From Planctomycetota bacterium (GTDB lineage Bacteria > Planctomycetota > Planctomycetia > Pirellulales > Thermoguttaceae): a DNA stretch of 10,394 nucleotides. The notes below the pieces were generated by a model that saw only the letters and a program-made list of their open reading frames with translations, was not told the origin of the DNA and searched no databases. A program made the translations under genes and the position numbers. The DNA lies in the NCBI GenBank assembly GCA_018897395.1, contig JAHIKV010000134.1, positions 1 to 10,394 of the forward strand, in the 5' to 3' direction. Position 1 is the stretch's first letter. Every line of letters starts with the position of its first letter. Shown piece after piece: positions 1-6,184 of the stretch.

Positions 1-105
1 TACCATTTAGCCCGCCGTGAATACCATTTAGCCCGCCGTGAATACCATTTAGCCCGCCGTGAATACCATTTAGCCCGCCGTGAATACCATTTAGCCCGCC
101 GTGAA
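1..105. repeat. Five tandem 21-bp units
   Basis: Five identical 21-bp units start at 1, 22, 43, 64 and 85, each beginning taccatttagcccgccg. The unit is the left flank, left stem arm and loop start of the twin-hairpin repeat at 89-172, so only the left half of hairpin 1 has been amplified. The array runs off the window start, so the true copy number is unknown. There are no spacers. Confidence 0.95.
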
Positions 106-172
106 TACACGGCGGGGAGTGTCGGGTGCATATCACGCCCAATGCCCCGGGTGTATTCACACGGGGCTAAAT
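89..172. repeat. Twin-hairpin palindromic repeat, copy A
   Basis: The ends are ATTTAG and CTAAAT, an inverted pair. Inside are two hairpins: CCCGCCGTG-AATA-CACGGCGGG near the left end, and CCCCGGGTG-TATT-CACACGGGG (one mismatch) near the right end. The loops AATA and TATT are reverse complements. A second copy lies at 1054-1136 with a diverged spacer. The design is REP/BIME-like; no transposase is linked to it here. The stop codon of the minus-strand hemD gene lies in the right hairpin. Confidence 0.88.
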
Positions 173-1011
173 AAGAGAATGGCCGCCGCCAGACCGGCCA
201 ACGTGTACTCGGCCGCTTCCGCCGCCGGCCGATGGCCGAGTTCGCGGAGCACGCCGCCGGTGATCGGGCTGATGCTCGCCAACTTGGCGCGGCGCAAATC
301 GTCGCCGAACATTCGCACCAGCGACCGGGCAATGGCGGAACTGGTGACCGTGATCCAATCGATTCGCCCGGCCGCGAGCATCGCCGCAATTTCCGCGTCG
401 GGCCGCTGTAGGTCGCTGCTGGTGTAGACGACTATCTGATCGACCGTTGCTCCGGAGGCAGTCAACCGCTCGGCCAGCACCTCCCGGCCGCGGTTGGCCC
501 TGGCCAGCAGGATCCGCCGGCCAATCAGGGGAAAAGGGGACAGGTCCAATTTGTGCGCAGCACCCTCCGGGCCGTTCCGGCAAATTGGACCTGTCCCCTT
601 TTCCCCGATCGCGGCTTCGTTTATTAGAGCATCGGCCAGGGCTTCGGCGCGGAACTCACGGGGCACCAGATCGGCACGCAGCCCAAAGCGGGCCAACTCC
701 TCGGCGGTTCCCGATCCGATCGCCGCCACACGTGGAAAAGGGGTCGAGAGTCTTTCTTCGCAACGGTCCAAAAAGTAGCGGACGCCGTTGGCGCTGGAAA
801 AAACAAGCCAATCGTACTCGTTCAGTCGGGCGATTGCTTCGTCGACAAGTCGCCAGTCGGCCGGGGGCGAAATCCGTATCGCCGGCTGCAAAACCACCTC
901 GGCTCCCAGTTCACGCAATTGTTGGGCCAACGGGTCCGATGGATTTTCGGCGCGGGTGACCATCACGCACGCGCCCTCCAGCGGCCGGTCGCCGCTCCGC
1001 GAGTGTTGCAC
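157..1011 (-). CDS. hemD: Uroporphyrinogen-III synthase (HemD)
   Basis: HemD closes and rearranges hydroxymethylbilane into uroporphyrinogen III, the branch point of haem, sirohaem and corrin synthesis, in the cytoplasm. The 284-residue product has the usual two-domain layout: VTRAE near residues 18-22, FSSANGV at about 71-77, GSGTAEEL at about 99-106 and VTSSAIARS at about 222-230. I chose the GTG at 1011 because GGGAGGA sits seven bases upstream on the minus strand; the open frame continues upstream to 1155, but that part is translated from the repeat at 1054-1136. Residues of about 136-162 (GEKGTGPICRN to LDLSPFPL) are encoded by an inserted palindrome, and the last five residues (LFSPV) plus the stop come from the repeat at 89-172. 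Without the insert the length would be about 257, normal for HemD. No hemC is visible. The family call is firm; whether the enzyme is active is unknown. Confidence 0.88.
   Translation of the reverse strand: MQHSRSGDRPLEGACVMVTRAENPSDPLAQQLRELGAEVVLQPAIRISPPADWRLVDEAIARLNEYDWLVFSSANGVRYFLDRCEERLSTPFPRVAAIGSGTAEELARFGLRADLVPREFRAEALADALINEAAIGEKGTGPICRNGPEGAAHKLDLSPFPLIGRRILLARANRGREVLAERLTASGATVDQIVVYTSSDLQRPDAEIAAMLAAGRIDWITVTSSAIARSLVRMFGDDLRRAKLASISPITGGVLRELGHRPAAEAAEYTLAGLAAAILLFSPV
528..606. repeat. 79-bp palindrome inserted in hemD
   Basis: Two perfect 26-bp inverted arms (528-553 and 581-606) surround a 27-bp centre. The arms carry the AAAGGGGACAGGTCC / GGACCTGTCCCCTTT motif, which I recognise as a widespread dispersed bacterial repeat and which is often translated in frame as KGTGPIC or LDLSPF. 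It lies wholly inside the hemD frame and keeps it open. Each arm also contains a small internal palindrome, GGACAGGTCC. Confidence 0.93.
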
Positions 1012-1053
1012 GAAAAATCCTCCCGCCGGGAAACGAGCGTCCTGAAATTGATC

Positions 1054-1136
1054 ATTTAGCCCGCCGTGAATACACGGCGGGCCAGATTGACCGCGAATAA
1101 ACCACTTGCCCCGGGTGTATTCACCCGGGGCTAAAT
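1054..1136. repeat. Twin-hairpin palindromic repeat, copy B
   Basis: This is an 83-bp copy of the element at 89-172: ATTTAG and CTAAAT ends, hairpin CCCGCCGTG-AATA-CACGGCGGG and hairpin CCCCGGGTG-TATT-CACCCGGGG, both perfect here. The spacer between hairpins is unrelated to that of copy A. It lies between the hemD start and the divergent HIT gene, so it would be in the hemD 5' leader. Confidence 0.9.
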
Positions 1137-1176
1137 GCGGTTGTGAAGTTTCCAAACATTCATCCTCTCCGCTACT

Positions 1177-1182
1177 ATTCTA
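1177..1182 (-). promoter_or_regulatory. Possible hemD -10 box
   Basis: Minus-strand TGC-TAGAAT, an extended -10 form (5 of 6 to TATAAT). No convincing -35 is present. A start about seven bases downstream would give a leader of roughly 160 nt containing the repeat at 1054-1136. Confidence 0.3.
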
Positions 1183-1195
1183 GCAGGGCCGAGGT

Positions 1196-1201
1196 TATAC
1201 T
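1196..1201 (+). promoter_or_regulatory. Possible HIT gene -10 box
   Basis: TATACT on the plus strand (5 of 6 to TATAAT), 23 bases before the HIT start codon. The -35 region is weak. A start near 1208 would leave a short leader that still contains the GGGAGGA ribosome site. Confidence 0.28.
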
Positions 1202-1224
1202 GCACCCAGGGAGGACCGATTATC

Positions 1225-1569
1225 ATGGCCGAAAAAACGATATTCAAGCGGATCATCGACGGGGAAATCCCGGCGAAGATCGTCTACGAGGACGAGCACT
1301 GTCTGGCGTTCGAGGACATCAAGCCCGCCGCCCCCACGCACCTGATCGTGATCCCCAAACGCGAGATCGCCTCGGTCGACGACGTGAAGCCGGAGGACGA
1401 GGCGGTCGTGGGCCATCTGTTCACGGCGATCCGCGCCGTCGCCGCCAAACTTGGCTTGACGGGCGGCTACCGCGTGGTGACCAACTGCGGCCGCGACTCT
1501 GGCCAGGAGGTGATGCACCTCCACTTCCACGTATTGGCCGGCCGCCGCCTCGGCTGGCCGCCGGGGTAG
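1225..1569 (+). CDS. HIT-family (HinT-like) purine nucleotide hydrolase
   Basis: A histidine-triad protein of 114 residues, the usual size of HinT proteins, which hydrolyse nucleoside phosphoramidates and aminoacyl-adenylates in the cytoplasm. Visible motifs are the N-terminal TIFKRIIDGEIPAKIVYED segment, HLIVIPKR at about 39-46, and the C-terminal triad HLHFHVLAGRRLGWPPG with histidines 98, 100 and 102; the WPPG ending is typical of the HinT branch. The ATG is preceded by GGGAGGA about nine bases upstream. It is divergent from hemD and convergent with the restriction gene, so it is probably a single-gene unit. No truncation or frameshift is seen. Confidence 0.95.
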   Translation: MAEKTIFKRIIDGEIPAKIVYEDEHCLAFEDIKPAAPTHLIVIPKREIASVDDVKPEDEAVVGHLFTAIRAVAAKLGLTGGYRVVTNCGRDSGQEVMHLHFHVLAGRRLGWPPG

Positions 1570-1593
1570 GCGGCCTTTCGCACATACAGAGCA

Positions 1594-1675
1594 TCGTAGG
1601 GTGCGTCCGCGACGCACCGATATTCTGGAAAGCCTGACCTACTTGTTTGTGGTGCGTCGAGGACGCACCCTACGA
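1594..1675. repeat. GTAG-type double REP (BIME-like)
   Basis: Inverted arms 1594-1618 and 1651-1675 match at 24 of 25 positions. Each arm starts (outside in) with GTAG followed by a hairpin built from GGTGCGTC and GACGCACC. GTAG at the hairpin foot is the signature of REP sequences mobilised by RAYT transposases (established for enterobacterial and pseudomonad REPs). Imperfect 14-bp direct repeats flank it: tttcgcacatacag (1576-1589) and tttcgcgcatacag (1680-1693). It sits between convergent genes and could act as a two-way transcription barrier, although no T-run follows. Confidence 0.85.
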
Positions 1676-1719
1676 CTACTTTCGCGCATACAGGTGGGAT
1701 GGGGTAAGCTGTCCAAGTT

Positions 1720-2457
1720 CTATCGAGTTTTCACATACGCGATGGCGTGAGCGATGAGCGAACCGGCGAACGACTGGATGGACAACTCCACGGACGGCTC
1801 TTTGAACTTACCGCGAGCACCTTCGGCGCGGCTGGAAAGGAGCAGGCAAGCGCCGTCATAAAGCCGTTCCCGCAAGAGCTTGGTTAACAGTATTTCGTAT
1901 CGCGTCGCGTAAGATGCGTTGCGGAACTCCTCGAATACTTGGAAATGGGGTTCCTTAACGCCGACGGGACGAAGCGATTCGGTGGTTTCCTCCAACAACA
2001 TAAGATATCCCAACCAAGGACGCGGCGACGGCCGAAACGCGCCTTCACGATACGCCGCCCAAAGATCGGTGGCGTTGCCGAGCGATTCTTCGGTGCGATT
2101 GTTGAAGTTGTTGCCGAAGGAAGGCCCCACTTGCGACTTGAACTCAATGCTTGCCAGAAGTTGCCCCTCGACGACGACCAGTAAGTCCCACTGCTTCTCC
2201 GGGCGAAAGAAACCCGGCAGTTCCAGTCTCTTTTTCAGAAACACGGTTGATTCCGGCAAACCGGATTCCAGCAACAAGTCGCGCGCGACGGCCACGAAGC
2301 CGTCCATCTGCGCACCGCCCGTCACTGCGCTTCTCGCGCCTTGATCTTTTCGGCCGCTTGCTTGTCCTTGGTCGCGAGACTGTTTTTTGCGGGTCGTCCA
2401 AAAATGCCGGACGGCTTCCTCAACCCGCTTATTAAGTTTTTTTCGATCGTTTGCCAT
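1720..2457 (-). CDS. XhoI/PaeR7I-family type II restriction endonuclease
   Basis: The product has 245 residues, the same size as XhoI and PaeR7I, and I recognise the PaeR7I family from its central block: DQGARSAVTGGAQMDGF (about 38-54), LPGFFRPEKQWDLLV (about 80-94) and EFKSQVGPSFGNNFNNRTEE (about 105-124). Asp91, Glu105 and Lys107 fit a PD-(D/E)XK nuclease centre. Characterised members cleave CTCGAG; that specificity is inferred here. The ATG overlaps the end of the upstream methyltransferase gene by 26 bp, with AAGGTGG about seven bases before it, so the two are probably translated together with the methyltransferase made first. The frame is full length with no visible lesion. It is convergent with the HIT gene across the REP at 1594-1675. 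Confidence 0.93.
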   Translation of the reverse strand: MANDRKKLNKRVEEAVRHFWTTRKKQSRDQGQASGRKDQGARSAVTGGAQMDGFVAVARDLLLESGLPESTVFLKKRLELPGFFRPEKQWDLLVVVEGQLLASIEFKSQVGPSFGNNFNNRTEESLGNATDLWAAYREGAFRPSPRPWLGYLMLLEETTESLRPVGVKEPHFQVFEEFRNASYATRYEILLTKLLRERLYDGACLLLSSRAEGARGKFKEPSVELSIQSFAGSLIAHAIAYVKTR

Positions 2458-3532
2458 GCGTTTCCACCTTGGCCTTATTGAAAAAGCCGGCCGTCGCGTC
2501 GGCCATGCGGCGAACCGCTTGGTCGAAATACTGGTCGTCGATCTCGTAGCCGATGCTGTTTCTGCCGTGACTCGCCGCCGCGACGTTGGTGGTGCCGCCG
2601 CCCATGAACGGATCGAGCACCGTGTCGCCGACGAAGCTGAACATGCGGACGAGCCTCTCGGCCAATTCCAACGGATACGGAGCCGGGTGTTGCTTGGTGG
2701 AGGCTCCGGTAACGCCCGTCCATATTTGCTGAAACCATTTTTTGTGATTTTCCGAGGAAATCACGCTCAACAGTCGGGCGGCGACGCTGGGTTTTCTGTA
2801 GCCTCCGGGTTTCCTCTGCATCAAAATGAATTCAATGTCGTTTTTTACCACGGAGTTAGGCTCATAAGGCTTTCCCATAAAACTCGAACCGTTGGCAACC
2901 TCGTACACGGCGTTGGCGATTTTGTGCCAAATTATTGGGGCTAGGTTGTCGAAACCGATCCGGCGGCAATGCTCTTGGATCGAGGCATGCAGCGGCACGA
3001 CGGTGTGCCGACCGTCGTTCTTCCGTCGAGAGAGACAGACGTCTCCCACCACGCAGATCAACCGACCACCCGGCGCCAAAGCGCGAAAGCAGAGCTTCCA
3101 TACTTTGTCCAACTCGTGCAGAAACTCCTCGTAGTCGGCCACGTGTCCCAATTGTCCCGCCGTATCGCGGTATTCCTTCAGGGTCCAGTACGGCGGCGAA
3201 GTCAAAACAAGATGGACGGACCCCGCGGCCAATCCGGACATGCGGCGCGCATCGCCAAGATATAACTCGTGCGTGGTCGGAACCTCTTGAACCGCTTGTT
3301 CGCTAAGCGCTAGCAGCTTTCGGTCCTTGGCGATAGCGGGAATCGCGGTCTGGAGGTTCTCCAGTGCCTGCAACTCCGATGGCAGGTGCCTGTCGAGATC
3401 GGTGAAACTCGTTTGGGATATTGATACGCTCATAATCTGCGAAGCGATTATACCACCGATGGGAACGCTCTCCAATTGCGCGAGACCTTCTTGCATTCCT
3501 CGCCACACCGGCAATAATAATAGGTTTCCCAT
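2432..3532 (-). CDS. Beta-class site-specific DNA methyltransferase
   Basis: Presumed protective partner of the endonuclease gene that it overlaps. The 366-residue frame has the beta-class motif order: catalytic motif IV TSPPYW at 111-116 first, SAM-binding motif I DPFMGGGTT at 307-315 last. SPPY is more common in N4-cytosine enzymes and DPPY in N6-adenine enzymes, but beta-class SPPY enzymes of both kinds exist, so the methylated base is open. The ATG at 3532 has GGGAGG six bases upstream. A second candidate start, ATG at 3433 (333 residues, MSVSISQTSF), lies just after a strong extended -10 box inside the longer frame; the first 33 residues look unconserved, so the short form may be real or the main product. 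Its 5' end faces guaB, divergently. Confidence 0.92.
   Translation of the reverse strand: MGNLLLLPVWRGMQEGLAQLESVPIGGIIASQIMSVSISQTSFTDLDRHLPSELQALENLQTAIPAIAKDRKLLALSEQAVQEVPTTHELYLGDARRMSGLAAGSVHLVLTSPPYWTLKEYRDTAGQLGHVADYEEFLHELDKVWKLCFRALAPGGRLICVVGDVCLSRRKNDGRHTVVPLHASIQEHCRRIGFDNLAPIIWHKIANAVYEVANGSSFMGKPYEPNSVVKNDIEFILMQRKPGGYRKPSVAARLLSVISSENHKKWFQQIWTGVTGASTKQHPAPYPLELAERLVRMFSFVGDTVLDPFMGGGTTNVAAASHGRNSIGYEIDDQYFDQAVRRMADATAGFFNKAKVETHGKRSKKT
3447..3475 (-). promoter_or_regulatory. Extended -10 promoter inside methyltransferase 5' end
   Basis: On the minus strand: TTGGAG (3470-3475), 17-base spacer ending in TGG, then a perfect TATAAT (3447-3452). The predicted start falls a few bases before the ATG at 3433, so the transcript would have almost no leader and would encode only the 333-residue methyltransferase. 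Confidence 0.55.
3491..3518 (+). promoter_or_regulatory. Weak candidate guaB promoter
   Basis: TTGCAT (3491-3496), 16-base spacer, AATAAT (3513-3518; 5 of 6 to TATAAT). It lies 47 bases before the guaB GTG and is the best plus-strand match I found in the divergent gap. Confidence 0.27.
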
Positions 3533-3565
3533 TTCCTACCTCCCTCCCCCGAAGGAGCGGACGCC

Positions 3566-5044
3566 GTGAACGAAAAGATTCAAGAGGATTATGGTTTGAC
3601 CTTCGACGACGTGCTGCTCGAACCCCGCTATAGCGAAGTCGTGCCGGCCGACTGCGACGTCTCGACCCGGCTGACCGAGCGGATACGCCTGAACATCCCG
3701 ATGCTCAGCTCGCCGATGGACACCGTCACCGAAAGCGACATGGCAATCGCACTGGCCCAAGAGGGGGGGCTTGGCGTCATCCACAAAAATATGTCCGTCG
3801 AACGCCAGGCCGAAGAGGTCGAAAAGGTTAAGCGAAGCGCCAACGGGATCATCTTCAACCCCGAGACACTCCCGCCGGACGCCAGCGTGGGCCGAGCAAA
3901 GGAAATCATGGACCAGTACAACGTTTCCGGCCTGCCGATAACCGGCGGCGATGGACGGCTGGCCGGCATTATCACCCGCCGCGACCTCAGATTCCTCGAA
4001 GAGTGGAACGTTCCAATCTCGGAGGTCATGACCGCTGAGAACCTGGTGACTGCAACCGGGACCGTAACGCTTGAGGAAGCTGAGAAGATTTTAATGACAA
4101 AAAAGGTAGAGAAGCTTCTGCTGGTTGACGAAGATTTTAGACTGACCGGACTAATTACGATTAAAGACATTGATATGATGCGGAGGTATCCGCAAGCCTG
4201 TAAAGATGGGCAGGGTAGGCTGAGGGCGGGAGCCGCCGTCGGGGTTCACGATTATCAGCGGGTAGAAGCACTTATTCGTAAAGGCGTGGACGTTTTGGTG
4301 GTCGACAGCGCCCACGGGCATTCGTCGAACGTCATTGAAACCCTAAGGAGCATTAAAAAGCAGTGGGACATCGACGTCGCGGCCGGGAACGTGGCCACGG
4401 CCGAGGGGTGCAGGGACTTGATCGCCGCCGGCGCCGACGCCGTGAAGGTTGGCATCGGACCCGGTTCGATCTGCACCACGCGGGTGATTTCCGGCGTCGG
4501 TATGCCACAGGTTACCGCCATCCGCCAGGTGTCGGAGGTCGCCGAAAAGAGCCGGATTCCCGTCATCGCCGACGGTGGAATCCGCTACTCCGGCGACCTG
4601 ACCAAGGCGATCGCCGCCGGCGCCGACGTGGTGATGATAGGAGGACTTTTCGCGGGATTACAAGAAAGCCCCGGGGCGCAAATCCTCTTCCAAGGTCGAA
4701 CTTTCAAAATTTATCGAGGTATGGGCTCCTTGGGGGCAATGGTTCAAGGCTCCAGCGAACGATACCGTCAGGCCGGTTCGCGCGGGCCGGATAAGCTGGT
4801 GCCCGAGGGAGTCGAAGGAAGAGTACCGTTTAAGGGACAATTAGGCCCGTTCGTATACCAGATCGTGGGCGGATTGCGGGCGGGAATGGGGTATTGCGGA
4901 GCAAGGACCATCGAGGAGTTGCGCCGAGACGCGCGATTCATAAAAGTCACACCAGCCAGTGTACGGGAGAGCCATCCTCATGACATCACTATTACGCAGG
5001 AAGCGCCCAACTATAGCACGGAGTATGCTGACGGCGATTCTTAG
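3566..5044 (+). CDS. guaB: IMP dehydrogenase (GuaB)
   Basis: Oxidises IMP to XMP with NAD+, the first committed step to GMP, in the cytoplasm. The 492-residue product is full length: catalytic barrel start FDDVLLEPRYSEVVP at about 13-27, a CBS-domain pair at about 95-210 (GLPIT, LAGIITRRD, LLLVDEDFRLTGLITIKD), VDSAHGH at 247-252, catalytic-loop GPGSICTTR with Cys303, IADGGIRYSGD at about 335-344, YRGMGSLGAM at 383-392, SERYRQ with the likely flap Arg-Tyr pair at 399-400, and EGVEGRVPFKG. It starts with GTG at 3566, with GAAGGAG eight bases upstream. Codon use is mixed: very GC-rich third positions near 3600-3760 and 4380-4620, but AGG, AGA, TTA and ATA appear near 4090-4220 and 4640-4960. The next gene overlaps its last 65 bases. 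Confidence 0.97.
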   Translation: MNEKIQEDYGLTFDDVLLEPRYSEVVPADCDVSTRLTERIRLNIPMLSSPMDTVTESDMAIALAQEGGLGVIHKNMSVERQAEEVEKVKRSANGIIFNPETLPPDASVGRAKEIMDQYNVSGLPITGGDGRLAGIITRRDLRFLEEWNVPISEVMTAENLVTATGTVTLEEAEKILMTKKVEKLLLVDEDFRLTGLITIKDIDMMRRYPQACKDGQGRLRAGAAVGVHDYQRVEALIRKGVDVLVVDSAHGHSSNVIETLRSIKKQWDIDVAAGNVATAEGCRDLIAAGADAVKVGIGPGSICTTRVISGVGMPQVTAIRQVSEVAEKSRIPVIADGGIRYSGDLTKAIAAGADVVMIGGLFAGLQESPGAQILFQGRTFKIYRGMGSLGAMVQGSSERYRQAGSRGPDKLVPEGVEGRVPFKGQLGPFVYQIVGGLRAGMGYCGARTIEELRRDARFIKVTPASVRESHPHDITITQEAPNYSTEYADGDS

Positions 5045-6029
5045 CTCGCCGTCGGGTTCGTGGTATGTTGGAAGAAGTGGTTTGCTAAGACTTGGAGTGG
5101 TGTTGATTGTCGCGGGATTGTTGGCCGATGTCCAATTCGTTTGCGCGGCAGCCGATCGCTCGGCCGGCGAGGCCAGCTACAGCACCGGACACTCGGGCAG
5201 CCGGCTGAAATGGCTCCCCTACCGGCCGAAGTCGGCCCGTGGCGGCTCGAAAGTGATCGCTACTCAATACTCCGAGCCTTCGACGGCGACGCAAGCCGGC
5301 GACGCGACGGGCCAGGTCCCGGCTTCCCGCTTGTTTAGCGATCCGTTCGGCGATCAAAAGAGCGCGCCGGCGGAAAATTTCGACGGGAGCATGCCGCAAG
5401 CGATGCCCGAGGAGCCTCGGCCGGCAAGCCCTCTGCCGGGCCTCGGGACCGACGGGCCGATCGCCGACGAACAACCTTATGCCCCGCCGGGCGCTTTTCC
5501 CTCCTTCAACCAAAAGCCGAACGGCGGCGTCTTGAAGAAGCCTTTGCTGGAAGAGTCGTTTGCGGCTCGACAATTTGAACTCAAGGAAGGTTGTCCCTCG
5601 CCGAACGATCTGAAGGACATCGACGACCTGAGCACGGACATCACGCCCTCGGAAGGGGACCTGCCGCGCGACTGCCCGCTGGGACACGAGGTGTTCGCGC
5701 CGCGCGCGTTCGCGCCGATCACCTACACCTGGACGGCCTCGGGACTTTGCCACAAGCCGTTGTACTTCGAGGACGTGCAATTGGAGCGCTACGGGCACAT
5801 GGCCGGGCCGTGGGTCCAGCCGTTCGCCTCCGGCGCCCACTTCTTCCTCACCTTCCCCATCCTGCCGTACAAGATGGGACTCGAATTGCCCAACGAGTGC
5901 ATGTACACCCTGGGTTATTACCGGCCTGGAAATTGCGCGCCGTACATGCTCGATCCGATCCCGTTAAGCGTCCGCGCCGCGTTGTTCGAGGCCGGCGCGT
6001 GGGTCGCCGGAGTGTACATGATTCCGTAA
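4980..6029 (+). CDS. Secreted protein of unknown function
   Basis: I cannot name a function. The C-terminal block is cysteine-containing and compact (about residues 225-349: DCPLGHEVFAPRAFAP, GLCHKPLYFEDVQLERYGH, LPYKMGLELPNECMYTLGYY, GNCAPYMLDPIPLS) and resembles uncharacterised planctomycete proteins I have seen. Before it is a long Pro/Gly/Ala-rich, low-complexity linker. A hydrophobic segment at about 36-58 (LRLGVVLIVAGLL to FVCAAA) looks like a signal peptide, pointing to export. I took the ATG at 4980 because GGGAGAG lies eight bases upstream, which gives 349 residues and a 65-bp overlap with guaB. Starting at the TTG at 5082 would put the signal peptide right at the N-terminus and remove the overlap, so the start is uncertain. 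Probably cotranscribed with guaB; a hairpin follows at 6060. Confidence 0.82.
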   Translation: MTSLLRRKRPTIARSMLTAILSSPSGSWYVGRSGLLRLGVVLIVAGLLADVQFVCAAADRSAGEASYSTGHSGSRLKWLPYRPKSARGGSKVIATQYSEPSTATQAGDATGQVPASRLFSDPFGDQKSAPAENFDGSMPQAMPEEPRPASPLPGLGTDGPIADEQPYAPPGAFPSFNQKPNGGVLKKPLLEESFAARQFELKEGCPSPNDLKDIDDLSTDITPSEGDLPRDCPLGHEVFAPRAFAPITYTWTASGLCHKPLYFEDVQLERYGHMAGPWVQPFASGAHFFLTFPILPYKMGLELPNECMYTLGYYRPGNCAPYMLDPIPLSVRAALFEAGAWVAGVYMIP

Positions 6030-6059
6030 AAGCGAGCGGCACGGGGAGAGCGTTGCCGA

Positions 6060-6094
6060 AACCGCCGGCCATCCGCCGGCGGTTCGCGTTTCTT
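6060..6094 (+). terminator. Possible terminator after the secreted-protein gene
   Basis: A 9-bp perfect GC-rich stem AACCGCCGG / CCGGCGGTT (6060-6068 with 6076-6084, 7-base loop) 31 bases after the stop codon, followed by a weak T-rich stretch (cgcgtttctt). Confidence 0.5.
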
Positions 6095-6148
6095 GGATTA
6101 TCTTGGTCGCAATTCCATAAATGTCGTTGCCGTTGCACATCAAGATTC

Positions 6149-6178
6149 TTGACGCGAGTGTCAGTTTTATGCTAGAAT
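6149..6178 (+). promoter_or_regulatory. Strong promoter giving a leaderless XRE transcript
   Basis: TTGACG (6149-6154; 5 of 6), 18-base spacer ending in TGC, TAGAAT (6173-6178; 5 of 6, extended -10). The predicted start, about seven bases downstream, is the A of the ATG at 6185. There is no ribosome-binding sequence between. Confidence 0.75.
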
Positions 6179-6184
6179 TGAATC

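Noticed and set aside
1..105. CRISPR array at the window start
   Set aside because: The 21-bp units are directly adjacent with no spacers and derive from the neighbouring palindromic repeat.
1012..1155. 48-residue N-terminal extension of HemD from the ATG at 1155
   Set aside because: Most of it is translated from the repeat at 1054-1136, and the GTG at 1011 has a good ribosome site and gives a normal HemD N-terminus.
5085..5840. Minus-strand frame opposite the secreted-protein gene
   Set aside because: Arg-rich, low-complexity shadow of a GC-rich gene with no recognisable motif; the plus-strand frame has a signal peptide and conserved-looking blocks.
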